Source of the DNA: Deltaproteobacteria bacterium
GTDB lineage: Bacteria; BMS3Abin14
Assembly: GCA_013151915.1 (NCBI GenBank)
Contig: JAADHJ010000023.1
Location: forward strand, 1 to 64,000
Reading direction: 5' to 3'
Length of the DNA: 64,000 nt
Of the stretch, positions 1 to 8,687 are shown piece after piece. The notes below the pieces were generated by a model, which was not told the DNA's origin, did not search any database, and saw only the letters and a list, made by a program, of their open reading frames with translations. A program made the translations under genes and the position numbers. Numbering within the stretch: position 1 is the stretch's first letter; each line of letters starts with the position of its first letter.

Positions 1-788
1 GAGAACATCCCTACGTGTACATGGACGGTATTTTGCTCAAGCGCAGCTGGGGCGGGGAGATTCGCAACGTATCGGTTCTTGTGGCCTTCGGTGTAAACCA
101 GGACGGGTATCGGGAAGCTTTGGGCGTTGCCGAGGGAGCCAAGGAGGACAAGAAGAGCTGGAGCAACTTCACCCGGCACCTTAAGGAGCGTGGATTAAAA
201 GGGGTACGGATGTTCACCAGTGACAAGTGCATTGGTCTGGTCGAGTCGTTGGGTGAGTTCTACCCGGACACTTTGTGGCAGCGGTGTGTGGTTCATTATT
301 ACCGCAACGTGTTTACGGTCGTTCCCAAGGGCAAGGTGAAGGAGGTCGCGGCGATGCTCAAAGCGATACATGCCCAGGAGAATCGCGCCGAGGCGCTTGC
401 CAAGGCCAAGAATGTTGTGGCAAAGCTGGAAGAGATGAAATTGCCAAAAGCTGCCAGAATGGTTCGTGAAGACATTGATGAGACCCTGACCTACTATAAC
501 TTTCCTTCGGAGCATTGGCGCAGGATTCGGACCAACAATCCACTGGAAAGGATCATGCGCGAGATCAGACGACGTACCAGAGTCGTTGGTGCCTTCCCGG
601 ACGGCAACTCGGCCCTGATGCTGGTGGCGGCACGGCTCAGGCACATTGCCGGGACTCGATGGGGATTGAAACGATATCTCAGGATGGAGAGGCTATTTGA
701 GGCCGAGATGACGCCAGCCGCCTGAGCTTAAGGAGCAACCAGATCGAAACGTCCGAAATAAAATGTGCGAAAAATTCTGGACACTACC
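1..788 (+). mobile_element. Right-hand portion of an IS256-type insertion sequence
   Basis: Comprises the transposase 3' end and about 60 bp of non-coding end. The end motif aaaattctggacactacc (771-788) is similar to IS256-family ends. The left end is outside the window, so terminal repeats and target duplication cannot be confirmed. Confidence 0.6.
3..725 (+). CDS. IS256-family transposase, 3' part (cut by window start)
   Basis: DDE transposase of the IS256/Mutator family. The reading frame is open to the first base of the window, so the N-terminal part lies outside; about 240 C-terminal residues are visible. Visible family features are the first catalytic Asp in a VYMDGI motif right at the edge, the second Asp in FTSDKC, the C/H signature around CVVHYYRN, and the catalytic Glu in the NNPLERIMREIRRRTR block that precedes the conserved GAFPDGNSALML tail. 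The downstream sequence around 761-788, ending in ctggacactacc, resembles the terminal inverted repeat of this family, so the element probably ends near 788. Whether the transposase is intact cannot be judged from here. Confidence 0.93.
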   Translation, partial: EHPYVYMDGILLKRSWGGEIRNVSVLVAFGVNQDGYREALGVAEGAKEDKKSWSNFTRHLKERGLKGVRMFTSDKCIGLVESLGEFYPDTLWQRCVVHYYRNVFTVVPKGKVKEVAAMLKAIHAQENRAEALAKAKNVVAKLEEMKLPKAARMVREDIDETLTYYNFPSEHWRRIRTNNPLERIMREIRRRTRVVGAFPDGNSALMLVAARLRHIAGTRWGLKRYLRMERLFEAEMTPAA

Positions 789-857
789 TCCCGAAATTGA
801 GGGCGGTTTTTTTGGCGGAGGTCCGGGGTCAACAAAAAGGACCAAAAACCTGAGTAT

Positions 858-1013
858 ATGAGGTTCGACCCCTGGAAACCCAATGTGGCCTATGCCACAG
901 CGCGATGGGATCTGCTCAGTCTCTCGAAGCAGGGACTCCTGGAGCAGGGGAAGGCGGGAAAGAAGTTGGTGTTCACCGTCCCCGCGGACCTGAAAATGAG
1001 GTTGCGGGTGTAG
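858..1013 (+). pseudogene. C-terminal remnant, Fic-like winged-helix tail
   Basis: A 51-codon open stretch starting at ATG 858 encodes a basic tail containing YATARWDLLSLSKQGLLEQG and ending KLVFTVPADLKMRLRV. This is the pattern of the winged-helix C-terminus of Fic-family proteins (helix, then 'GLL', then a beta wing). No upstream Fic core (HPFxxGNGR) is found; the IS element lies there instead. The family assignment is inferred from pattern memory only. It is likely a dead 3' fragment left by the insertion. Confidence 0.4.
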
Positions 1014-1069
1014 TTGGATTTGCACTTGAGGTTTAATATCATCGCCGGACCGGATAAAGGGGGTATGAA

Positions 1070-1174
1070 ATGTCAGATGAATTTGCAGCCCAGGACCTGA
1101 TCTACGATGCATGGGAAACACCAGACAGGGCAAAGACGGGGGTCAGACCGGGAATATGGCAGTTCTTGATATGA
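1070..1174 (+). pseudogene. N-terminal fragment of a truncated gene
   Basis: ATG 1070 opens 34 codons beginning MSDEFAAQDLIYDAWETPDR and then diverging to a stop at 1172. The first 20 residues resemble the start of TPR/SEC-C type proteins that begin with 'AQDLxYDAWE'. The homologous body is missing because the frame runs into the transposase remnant on the other strand. A spaced GGGG precedes the ATG. The family is uncertain. Confidence 0.35.
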
Positions 1175-1571
1175 TCAGTTTGTATTCTCCTTGAAAATAC
1201 AGGTTCTCTTTCCCCGGTATATACTTTCTGAAACAGGCTGATGACCTGATCGTCATTTTTCTTTAAGTCCATGTCAACGAGTTCCTGGAAAAAAAGCTGG
1301 GCGTTCCGGCGATCGGTACTGAGACAGGAAAGGATGTCGTCGCCATGCCCCTAGATAGGATGCCCTCGGGGATCTCGATGAGAAGATGGTAATGGTTGTC
1401 CATGAGGCAGTAGGCGTGACAGATCCAGTTCATCCTTAGGATCGTGGTTTTGAGTAACTTCAGGAAAAGCTTTCGGTCGTCATTGTCCCGGTAGATATAC
1501 TCCTGGTGGTTTCCTCTGTGGTTGATGTGATAGATAGCGCCGGGGAATTCGAGGCGGTGTTTTCTTGGCAT
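1140..1571 (-). pseudogene. Broken REP-associated tyrosine transposase (RAYT / Y1_Tnp)
   Basis: On the minus strand the N-terminal part begins MPRKHRLEFPGAIYHINHRG at 1571 and carries the Y1_Tnp metal-binding HUH-type motif in MDNHYHLLIE, followed by the conserved EGILSRGM. After this the frame degenerates. A second open stretch in another frame (about 1345 down to 1140) encodes ILSCLSTDRRNAQLFFQELV, resembling the family's middle/C-terminal part. The catalytic Tyr region is lost between them. The element is therefore inactivated by frameshift and/or deletion. RAYTs belong to the IS200/IS605 superfamily and mobilise REP-like hairpins in other bacteria. Confidence 0.75.
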
Positions 1572-1601
1572 ATGGAAGGTATTATCAACTTGCTTTGGGT
1601 A

Positions 1602-1665
1602 TGGCTATTGCCAAATGGCTATTGCCAAATTCCCGGCATGACCCCAGCAACGCAAGTCGACTTGC
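1602..1665. promoter_or_regulatory. Tandem 14-bp repeat and 14-bp palindrome ahead of the toxin-antitoxin pair
   Basis: TGGCTATTGCCAAA occurs twice head to tail (1602-1615 and 1616-1629), each unit being itself a small dyad (TGGC-tatt-GCCA). About 20 bp later lies the perfect palindrome GCAAGTCGACTTGC (1652-1665), 33 bp before the MNT start codon. The position suits an operator for an autoregulated toxin-antitoxin operon, but binding is inferred only. Confidence 0.4.
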
Positions 1666-1697
1666 CAATTGTTGATGACTTGAGTATTCTTCAAAAT

Positions 1698-2009
1698 ATG
1701 GATGCAAGGACCCCGAGCCTCACCAGAAAAGAGCAGATCGCCACGTTCTGCAGGCAGCATAAGATCCGGAAACTGTCACTGTTCGGTTCCGTTCTGCGAG
1801 ATGATTTCGGTCCGGAGAGCGATATTGATGTGCTGGTGGAGTTCTCCCAGGATGCCAAAGTTGGGTTATTTGAACTTTACGACCTGGAAATGGAACTTTC
1901 GTCGATCTTTGGGGGAAGGAAGGTCGAGATCAATACTCCGAGAAGCCTGAGCAAATATTTTCGGGAAAACGTCATGAATGAGGCCAAGGTGCAGTATGTC
2001 CAGGCGTGA
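1698..2009 (+). CDS. MNT-domain nucleotidyltransferase antitoxin (MntA type)
   Basis: 103-residue minimal nucleotidyltransferase. The pol-beta signature is complete: GS followed ten residues later by DID (GSVLRDDFGPESDID), then a further acidic residue in KVEINT. In characterised HEPN/MNT (type VII) systems the MntA antitoxin AMPylates the HepT toxin on a Tyr. The start was taken at ATG 1698, which gives the usual family length; the frame is open further upstream but through the transposase remnant. The ribosome-binding site is weak. It overlaps the HEPN gene by 14 bp, which indicates translational coupling. Confidence 0.88.
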   Translation: MDARTPSLTRKEQIATFCRQHKIRKLSLFGSVLRDDFGPESDIDVLVEFSQDAKVGLFELYDLEMELSSIFGGRKVEINTPRSLSKYFRENVMNEAKVQYVQA

Positions 2010-2337
2010 CCCATTAGTCAGGCTCAGACACATGCGGGATTTCGCCCGCAAGGCAGTCGCACTCACAGAGGGTAAAAGCAAAGGGGATCTCGAAAAGAAC
2101 GAGGTTCTTCGTCTTGCTGTCACTCACCTGGTCGAACTGATAGGGGAAGCTGCCAGTCATATCCCTGTTGAAGTCCAAACCGAGTATGCGCACATCCCGT
2201 GGCCGAAAATCGTTGGAATGCGAAACCGCCTCATCCACGGTTACGATTTCGTGGATATGGATATCCTCTGGGAAGCGTTGCAAAGCAACGTTCCTCAGCT
2301 CCTGACAGAACTCGATTCCATTCTTGATACCGTGTAG
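1996..2337 (+). CDS. HEPN-domain toxin (HepT / DUF86 type)
   Basis: 113-residue all-helical HEPN protein, the probable RNase toxin partner of the preceding MNT antitoxin. The diagnostic RX4HXY motif is present as RNRLIHGY near residue 72; in characterised HepT proteins the Arg and His form the RNase site and the Tyr is the AMPylation target. The start at ATG 1996 (MSRRDPLVRL) was chosen over an in-frame ATG at 1978 because it gives the typical N-terminus. Both genes sit among transposon debris, consistent with acquisition by transfer. Sequence features look intact, so the system is probably functional. Confidence 0.88.
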   Translation: MSRRDPLVRLRHMRDFARKAVALTEGKSKGDLEKNEVLRLAVTHLVELIGEAASHIPVEVQTEYAHIPWPKIVGMRNRLIHGYDFVDMDILWEALQSNVPQLLTELDSILDTV

Positions 2338-2732
2338 AAGAGCTCCCCCTCAGATTTGCGAAAAGTGTGAAAGAAGAGCCTGCCAGCCGTAACCTCCTGT
2401 CACCCGAAGCCTTGGCGAAGGGTGGAATTGACCCCACAGTTTACCCCCTCAAAAAGAGATCGGAACATTTCTCGGGTTGAGCCAATCAGCCATCAGCACC
2501 TCCGTCATGGGAAAAGTTTACTACTTCGGAAGTGGGCTGTCACCTGACCAAAATCCAATGGTAGATCCCAGCAATGCCTCGCCTCGATGCTCCTCGCAAT
2601 GACAGTAAAATAATAACAAAGGTACACATTAGCTGGATGAATCAAACCCAAAAAGTTTAGGTGTTAAGCACCTGGAGCCATGGAAAAATTGACAGGGAAC
2701 AGGCATTCTGCTATTAGTTTTGACCTCAATAT
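2338..2732. other. Non-coding gap with remnant coding and repeat pieces
   Basis: About 395 bp without an intact gene. Near 2440-2530 a short open stretch reads like a degraded helix-turn-helix tail (GLSQSAISTSVMGK), possibly another transposase C-terminus. From about 2575 to 2645 lies the right end of dispersed repeat family B (tcctcgcaatgacagtaaaa ... ggtacacattagctggatga). No promoter for the following tRNA was identified with confidence. Confidence 0.45.
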
Positions 2733-2808
2733 TCCCCGGTAGCTCAGTCGGTAGAGCGGGTGGCTGTTAACCACCTTGTCGCTGGTTCGAGTCCGGCCCG
2801 GGGAGCCA
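2733..2808 (+). tRNA. tRNA-Asn (GTT)
   Basis: A 76-nt cloverleaf with the CCA end encoded. The acceptor stem TCCCCGG pairs with CCGGGGA, the D-arm contains AGCTCAGTCGGTAGAGC, and the anticodon loop CTGTTAA gives anticodon GTT. The T-arm GCTGGTTCGAGTCCGGC is canonical. A strong intrinsic terminator follows seven bases later, so it is transcribed alone. Confidence 0.97.
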
Positions 2809-2814
2809 CTTACA

Positions 2815-2855
2815 AAAGCCCAGTTACGCTATGATCGTAACTGGGCTTTCTTTTT
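2815..2855 (+). terminator. Intrinsic terminator of tRNA-Asn
   Basis: A perfect 14-bp stem AAAGCCCAGTTACG / CGTAACTGGGCTTT around a 7-nt loop, followed by TCTTTTT. Confidence 0.9.
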
Positions 2856-2933
2856 GCATATACCCGGGCATGGGAACCAACGACAAAGTGGTTTCTATCT
2901 TTGATCACCGACTGAGCTACCGGGGGACTAATT

Positions 2934-3197
2934 ATGACCTACTATGTCTACATCCTTCAAAGTTTATCCAGCGACCGCTATTACTGCGGGCAGACCAAGA
3001 ACCTGGAACAGCGGCTTCGCCAACACAACGATCCTGAGTATCGTCCCGATGCGACTACTCGCCGATTTGCCGGTCCCTGGATATTGATATGGAGCGAAGA
3101 ACACTCCACCCGCAATGCGGCGATGAAACGGGAACACCGCATAAAGGGTCGGGGAGTGAAACGGTTTCATGATATGATCAGGGCCTGCCAATGTTAG
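2934..3197 (+). CDS. GIY-YIG domain protein (UPF0213/YhbQ-like)
   Basis: 87-residue single-domain GIY-YIG protein, a family of small putative nucleases related to the UvrC N-domain. The motif elements are visible as YYVYIL (residues 3-8) and YYCGQT (about 16-21), followed by the conserved Arg in LEQRLRQHN and a Glu in the KREHRIKG region. The length matches the UPF0213 family. The ATG at 2934 is preceded by GGGGGA at good spacing. The cellular role of this family is poorly defined. It stands alone between the tRNA terminator and kup. Confidence 0.87.
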   Translation: MTYYVYILQSLSSDRYYCGQTKNLEQRLRQHNDPEYRPDATTRRFAGPWILIWSEEHSTRNAAMKREHRIKGRGVKRFHDMIRACQC

Positions 3198-3276
3198 TCC
3201 GTGTTATTTATTGACCTGCCTTGCCGGCGCATAGTAATGACATGTGGCTCAGTAACAACGACAAGGATGATCCAGT

Positions 3277-5190
3277 ATGAAACAGGCGGGAAATCCGGTT
3301 CCCGATCAAGGCCACGCTTCCCAGGGCGAAAACAGCACCCTAGCGGCCCTCTCCTTGACAGCCCTTGGCGTAGTTTTCGGCGATATCGGAACCAGCCCTC
3401 TTTACGCCCTGAAAGAGTGTTTTAATGTTACTCACGGTCTTTTACCGACTCAGGATAATATCCTGGGTATCCTCTCTCTGATTTTCTGGGCGCTCATCCT
3501 GGTCATCTCAATCAAATATCTCAGCTTCATCCTGCGTGCCGACAACCAGGGAGAGGGCGGTATCATGGCGCTGACGGCCTTGCTTCTGCATCAAAAAACA
3601 CAGAACCAGGGGAACCGCAAATACTTGATCATCCTTGGATTATTTGGCGCGGCGCTGCTTTACGGTGACGGCATGATCACCCCTGCAATCTCAGTCCTGT
3701 CGGCAATTGAAGGCTTGAAGATCGCGACTCCGGCGGTTTCTCCCTTTATCATCCCACTGACGGTAATAGTTCTTGTCATCCTGTTTTTATTTCAGCATCG
3801 TGGTACGGGAAAGGTCGGAGCGATCTTTGGACCGGTGACCCTGATCTGGTTCCTGGTCCTGGCTGTTCTCGGTATTCAACAGATCATCAGATATCCGGCG
3901 ATCCTGACCGCTGTAAGCCCACATTACGCTTTTCGTTTTATGGTACATAATGGCTGGCCGGCATTTTTGGTTCTAAGCGCAGTTTTTCTTGTGGTCACAG
4001 GTGGTGAGGCCCTATATGCCGACATAGGCCATTTCGGTGTGAAACCGATCCGCCTGGTCTGGTTCACGCTGGTCCTGCCCTCACTGGTTATCAACTATTT
4101 CGGCCAGGGAGCTTTGCTGCTGGCGAGGCCCGAGGTCCTGGAAAACCCCTTCTATCACCTCGCCCCGGACTGGGCCCTGATTCCGCTGGTAGTGCTTGCC
4201 ACGTTCGCCACGATCATTGCTTCTCAAGCCGTTATTTCCGGTGCTTTTTCAATTACGTCGCAAGCGGTACAGCTCGGCTTCAGCCCGAGGTTGACGGTGA
4301 TTCACACTTCGTCCAGGGAATCGGGCCAGATCTATGTGCCGGCAATCAACTGGATATTGATGTTCAGCTGTATCGGATTGGTTATCGGTTTTGGTTCTGC
4401 AAGCAACTTGGCTGCCGCCTATGGTTTTTCAGTATCAACCGACATGGTGATCACCACGCTGCTGTTTTTCTTTGTGGTCCGGGAACATTTTCACTGGTCG
4501 ATTAAGGGGGCATTAATGCTCTGCGGCGGATTCCTGGTATTTGATATCGCATTTTTTGGAGCCAACTCCGCCAAGATCCTGCATGGCGGCTGGTTCCCCT
4601 TGCTGGTAGCGATCGTGGTTTTCACCTTGATGTCAACATGGAAAACCGGACGGAGTATCCTTGCCAAGCGGCTGCGTGAAGAAGCAATGTCGATCGACAG
4701 GTTTCTGGCCTGGATCCAGTCCTCTTCATGCCAAAGGGTTAGCGGAACAGCCGTGTTCATGACCGGCAACCTGCACATTGCCCCCCCGGCGTTACTGCAC
4801 AACCTTAAGCACAACCAGGTGCTGCATCGCCGCATAGTCATCCTGTCTGTCGTCACAGAGGATGTACCCCATGTACCGAAAGCGCAGCGCTGCGAGACGG
4901 AAAATGTCGGTGAGGGGCTCTACCTGCTGGTGGTACACTATGGTTTCATGGATGAGCCGAATTTGCCGAAAGTTCTCAATGAGATCGAGGTCGGGGATGA
5001 ATCTTTCCTGATGATGGAAACGACTTTCTTCCTCGGGAGCGAGACCATTATCCCTTCAGACAAACCGGGCATGCTTGCCTGGCGGGAGCATCTTTTCAAA
5101 CTGATGTCACGTAACGCCCCAAGTGCCACCAGCTATTTCGATCTTCCTCCGAACAGAGTGGTCGAACTGGGGATGCAGATTGAATTATGA
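3277..5190 (+). CDS. kup: Kup-type low-affinity potassium transporter
   Basis: 637-residue KUP/HAK/KT protein, a proton-coupled K+ uptake transporter of the inner membrane. The family signature GDIGTSPLYAL is at residues 35-45, about 12 hydrophobic segments follow to roughly residue 450, and a cytosolic C-terminal domain of about 180 residues ends the protein. The motif GDGMITPAISVLSA in the third segment and NYFGQGALLL are typical. The length equals E. coli Kup plus a few residues. It is monocistronic by spacing (180 bp to the next gene). No c-di-AMP riboswitch was recognised upstream. Confidence 0.96.
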   Translation: MKQAGNPVPDQGHASQGENSTLAALSLTALGVVFGDIGTSPLYALKECFNVTHGLLPTQDNILGILSLIFWALILVISIKYLSFILRADNQGEGGIMALTALLLHQKTQNQGNRKYLIILGLFGAALLYGDGMITPAISVLSAIEGLKIATPAVSPFIIPLTVIVLVILFLFQHRGTGKVGAIFGPVTLIWFLVLAVLGIQQIIRYPAILTAVSPHYAFRFMVHNGWPAFLVLSAVFLVVTGGEALYADIGHFGVKPIRLVWFTLVLPSLVINYFGQGALLLARPEVLENPFYHLAPDWALIPLVVLATFATIIASQAVISGAFSITSQAVQLGFSPRLTVIHTSSRESGQIYVPAINWILMFSCIGLVIGFGSASNLAAAYGFSVSTDMVITTLLFFFVVREHFHWSIKGALMLCGGFLVFDIAFFGANSAKILHGGWFPLLVAIVVFTLMSTWKTGRSILAKRLREEAMSIDRFLAWIQSSSCQRVSGTAVFMTGNLHIAPPALLHNLKHNQVLHRRIVILSVVTEDVPHVPKAQRCETENVGEGLYLLVVHYGFMDEPNLPKVLNEIEVGDESFLMMETTFFLGSETIIPSDKPGMLAWREHLFKLMSRNAPSATSYFDLPPNRVVELGMQIEL

Positions 5191-5370
5191 TCTGAAGGAT
5201 ATTCTACTAACCATATCAACTACGATACAATTCCCGCTGCGACCCCAAGCCTTTCAATAGTTTTCTCACAGAAAACCCAGTCGCATCAGTGCGCACTTTT
5301 TGTTATTACAAGAGAGTCCAAAATCCTCTTTGCCTTCAGTTATGAATATCAGTATGAAAGGCCGGCAAAT

Positions 5371-6588
5371 TTGAATGAAAACATGGTAAGCAATAAAGAA
5401 GAGAACAGAAAAGACAATGGTTTTCAGCTGGGCAATGTCGTCCTGATCAGCACGACGCACCTGGTGCACGATATCTATTCGTCCTTCCTCGCGCCAATCC
5501 TTCCCCTTCTTATCGCCAGGTTCGGGCTTTCGTACACCATGGCCGGCCTGCTCACCGTCGCACAGCGCGCTCCGTCTCTGTTCAATCCGCTGTTGGGCCT
5601 GCTGGCCGACCGCATCCATATTCGCTACCTTTTGATTCTGGCGCCCGCCATCACTTCCGTTTCCATGTCCCTGCTGGGGCTGGCCCCCAATTACGGCGTA
5701 CTGGTGGTTCTTCTGCTGGCGATGGGCGTCGGGGCCATGTGTTTTCATGTGCCCGGGCCCGTGATGATAAAGACTGTTTCGGGGAAACGGGTGGGCCAGG
5801 GAATGGGCTACTTCATGCTGGGCGGCGAGGCGGCACGGAGCATCGGGCCATTGGTTATCCTGGGCGCCGTGTCGCTATGGGGACTGGATGGGACCTGGAA
5901 GCTCATCCCCTTCGGGCTGACGGCGTCCGCGATTCTCTTTTTCCGGTTCAGGAAGATGGTGATTCGAGAGTCGGTCTCGCCCATATCCGGGCTATCCGGC
6001 ATACGTCACACTCTGAGGGATTTTCTCCCGTTTTTTGGAATACTGGCGGGCTACACTCTGTTCATGTCACTGATGCGCTTCACCCTGATGATCTTCCTGC
6101 CCACCTACCTTACCGGCAGGGGGGAGGATCTGTGGTTTGCCGGAATTTCGCTTTCCGTTCTCGAGGTGACCGGCGCTATCGGAACTTTTTACGGCGGCGG
6201 GCTTTCGGATAGAGTGGGCCGAAAAAAACTGCTTCTCGCTGTGTCCATCGTATCCCCGGTCCTGGGATGGGTATTCCTCCTGACCCATGGGTGGGTTTCC
6301 ATCGCGGTTCTGTTGGTCCTGGGGTTTTCCCTCTTTTCCGCTGCTCCAGTGGTTTTGGCCCTGGTACAGGATGCCCGGTCGGACCGACCGGCCTTTATCA
6401 ACAGTATCTATATGACCATCAGTTTCCTTTCAAGTTCCCTGACGGCGGTCGCTGTGGGGTGGGGAGGCGACCATTTCGGCCTGGATAACACCTTCCGTGT
6501 GATGTTTTCCCTCTCATTCCTTGCTGTACCCTTTGTCTGGTTTCTCGCCGATCGCCATCTCGGTGTTGCGGGCCCTGATAAGGAATAA
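5371..6588 (+). CDS. MFS transporter, fosmidomycin-resistance (Fsr)-like
   Basis: 405-residue 12-TM major facilitator protein. Features that point to the Fsr subfamily are the N-terminal HLVHDIYSSFLAPILPLLI stretch and the absence of large loops. The MFS motif A-like sequence GLLADR occurs after TM2 and GLSDRVGRK after TM8. The start is a TTG at 5371, chosen because AAAGG lies 9 bp upstream; the first in-frame ATG (5383) lacks a ribosome-binding site. Members export fosmidomycin or other small molecules; the substrate here is unknown. The gene stands alone. Confidence 0.82.
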   Translation: MNENMVSNKEENRKDNGFQLGNVVLISTTHLVHDIYSSFLAPILPLLIARFGLSYTMAGLLTVAQRAPSLFNPLLGLLADRIHIRYLLILAPAITSVSMSLLGLAPNYGVLVVLLLAMGVGAMCFHVPGPVMIKTVSGKRVGQGMGYFMLGGEAARSIGPLVILGAVSLWGLDGTWKLIPFGLTASAILFFRFRKMVIRESVSPISGLSGIRHTLRDFLPFFGILAGYTLFMSLMRFTLMIFLPTYLTGRGEDLWFAGISLSVLEVTGAIGTFYGGGLSDRVGRKKLLLAVSIVSPVLGWVFLLTHGWVSIAVLLVLGFSLFSAAPVVLALVQDARSDRPAFINSIYMTISFLSSSLTAVAVGWGGDHFGLDNTFRVMFSLSFLAVPFVWFLADRHLGVAGPDKE

Positions 6589-6793
6589 GGCACCGTTATA
6601 TTTCCGTTGCAATCCCCAACCAGGTTATAATAATAGTTCATCCTGGAAATGCGTACCTGATGTGGAATCTGTTTTCTCACGCTCGTTTGTCACCCCGGAA
6701 ACGTGACTCGCTCCGCCCTTCGCATAAAGCTTCGGGTGGCAAGCAAGGCGCCCTTCGACAAGCTGGATTGCGCCGCATCCGCGCGGCCTGCCG
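6589..6793. repeat. Intergenic gap with dispersed repeat family B fragment
   Basis: The gap between two convergent genes contains the left-end signature of repeat family B (ttcatcctggaaatgcgtac, about 6638-6657) and the cttcgacaagct module shared with other intergenic regions. No gene or clear terminator was seen. Confidence 0.6.
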
Positions 6794-7402
6794 TTAGTCG
6801 ATTCTGGCCACCGGCAGGGACCAGTGCCTGTGGATGGCTATTACGCGGATGACGACAACGACGAGGGCCGAGATCACGGCGGTGAGGGATTCGTTCACCC
6901 CAAAACGGTACAGGATGTAGTAAAGGATGCCTCCGAATACGCAGGCGGTGGCGTAGATCTCCTTTTGCAGGATAAACGGCACCTGATCGGACAGGACGTC
7001 CCTGACAACTCCGCCGGCCGTCGCGGTCATGACCCCCATCATAACGGCAACCAGGAATCCGGCGTCGTATTTCAGAGCCTTCCCGGTGCCGATAACGAGG
7101 AATGTTCCCAGGCCGAGGGCGTCAAAATAGAGCAGGGGCCTGTGAACGAAGTCAAGGCTGTGGTGAAAATAGAATATGAGAAGGGCCACAACGATGGAGA
7201 GGTAAAGGTAGTTTTCGTCCTTGAAGCAAAATGGAGGGACGGCGCCGAGGAGGAGATCCCGTATTGTTCCACCTCCCACGGCAGTAACGAGCGCGAGGAC
7301 GACGACGCCCAGAAGGTCCATCTTTCGTTGAACACCGGCGAGTGCCCCCGATGCGGCAAAGGCGGCTGTACCCAGGAGATCGAGGAAGTATAGAACGCTC
7401 AT
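6794..7402 (-). CDS. TRIC-family / UPF0126 membrane protein (YadS/YicG-like)
   Basis: 202-residue integral membrane protein made of two homologous UPF0126 repeats, each about three TM helices. The paired signatures are AVGGGTIRDLLLG in the first half and TAGGVVRDVLSDQVP in the second. Prokaryotic members form trimeric potassium-permeable channels related to TRIC. Translation starts at ATG 7402, five bp after the stop of the FHA regulator, so the two are probably cotranscribed. The functional link to that regulator is unknown. Confidence 0.88.
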   Translation of the reverse strand: MSVLYFLDLLGTAAFAASGALAGVQRKMDLLGVVVLALVTAVGGGTIRDLLLGAVPPFCFKDENYLYLSIVVALLIFYFHHSLDFVHRPLLYFDALGLGTFLVIGTGKALKYDAGFLVAVMMGVMTATAGGVVRDVLSDQVPFILQKEIYATACVFGGILYYILYRFGVNESLTAVISALVVVVIRVIAIHRHWSLPVARID

Positions 7403-7406
7403 GGCC

Positions 7407-8687
7407 CTAAATCTTATACTTCCTCATCTTCGCATACAGCGTTGACGGGGCTATGCCAAGGAGGCGGGCCGCCTTCCTTTTGTTGCCGCCGGCCATCTCC
7501 ACGGCCTCCCTTAACGCTCTGACCTCGGCGTCGCGCATGCTCCCTGCGCCGTCCCGGGGAACCGCACGGGAAAGGGGCGGCAGATCCCCAGGGCCGATTA
7601 TTTCCCCGCCGCACAGCGCCCCGGCCGTCTCCAGAACATTTTTCAGTTCCCTGACGTTTCCAGGCCAGGCATGATTGCATAGAATATTCAGGGCCGGTTC
7701 GGCAAGCCTGAGCCGTTTGCCCGTGCGCCGGCTGATCTCATCTTGGAAATGTTCCAGCAGTGCGGGAACATCTTCCGGGCGTTCCCTGAGAGGCGGGAGT
7801 TTCACCCGGGCGGCCGAGGTCCTGAAAAAGAGGTCCTGACGGAAAGTTCCTTCCATGACCTGAGCCTCGAGGTCCCGGTTGGTGGCCGCCACGAAACGGA
7901 CGTTTGAGTGCCTCTCACCGGCTTCTCCCAAGCGCTTGAACTCCCTTCGGTCCAGAAGGCGGAGGAGCTTCGGTTGAAGTGACAGGGAGAGTTCGCCGAT
8001 CTCGTCCAGAAACAGGGTTCCCCCTTCCGCCTCCTCCACAGCGCCTTTCCTGGAGGCATCCGCCCCGGTGAAGGCCCCTTTCTCGAATCCGAACAGTTCG
8101 CTCTCCATAAGTTCCGATGGCACCGCCGCGCAGTTGAAGACGACAAAGGGCATGGACGATCTCGAACCGTATGAGTGAAGGCCCCTGGCGGCCAGCTCCT
8201 TCCCGGTTCCCGTCTCACCCTGGAGCAGGACCGTCACGTCGCTTCCGGACAGCCGCTCCAGGAGAGAAAATACCTCCCGCATGGATTTGCCCCGCCCGAT
8301 CATCTCCCCGAAACATGTGGTCCGTGATGAGCTCGGCACGAAAGTTTCCTCGTTGAGCCGGAAACCGATTTCGCTTTTTCCCAGGGTAATGGTCGTGCCG
8401 TCGCGCAGGTAGGCGCGATCAATCCTGACGCCGTTTATGAACGTCCCGTTGGTGCTGCCCACGTCCTGCAGCAAAAAACCCTCGCTGGTGCGTGAAATCT
8501 CGGCATGTCGGCGGGATACAGTAGGATCAGTAAGGCAGAACCCGGAACCCGAATCGGTTCCTATGGTCAGGACGCCCTCCTCGAGTTGAGTTTCCCGGCC
8601 CGTGTCAGGACCATCCGCCACCGTCAGAATGGCCCGGTCGAGCCGCACCCTTGTTTTTCCCGTTATCCTGCGAGTTACGGTCATGGC
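7407..8687 (-). CDS. FHA-domain sigma-54-dependent transcriptional activator
   Basis: 426-residue enhancer-binding protein with an unusual sensor. An FHA phosphothreonine-binding domain occupies about residues 15-110 ([20 protein letters not shown]). The AAA+ sigma-54 activation domain spans about 125-360, with Walker A GETGTGKE (156-163), the sigma-54 contact loop GAFTGA (203-208) and Walker [11 protein letters not shown] Fis-type HTH closes the protein ([20 protein letters not shown]). The FHA domain implies control by a Ser/Thr kinase instead of a histidine-kinase receiver, as in myxobacterial homologues. The start was placed at ATG 8687 after AGGGAGAAGG; a GTG at 8714 is possible. Confidence 0.93.
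   Translation of the reverse strand, partial: AMTVTRRITGKTRVRLDRAILTVADGPDTGRETQLEEGVLTIGTDSGSGFCLTDPTVSRRHAEISRTSEGFLLQDVGSTNGTFINGVRIDRAYLRDGTTITLGKSEIGFRLNEETFVPSSSRTTCFGEMIGRGKSMREVFSLLERLSGSDVTVLLQGETGTGKELAARGLHSYGSRSSMPFVVFNCAAVPSELMESELFGFEKGAFTGADASRKGAVEEAEGGTLFLDEIGELSLSLQPKLLRLLDRREFKRLGEAGERHSNVRFVAATNRDLEAQVMEGTFRQDLFFRTSAARVKLPPLRERPEDVPALLEHFQDEISRRTGKRLRLAEPALNILCNHAWPGNVRELKNVLETAGALCGGEIIGPGDLPPLSRAVPRDGAGSMRDAEVRALREAVEMAGGNKRKAARLLGIAPSTLYAKMRKYKI

Noticed and set aside
5383-5383. ATG 5383 as start of the MFS transporter
   Set aside because: No ribosome-binding site at a usable distance, whereas TTG 5371 has AAAGG.
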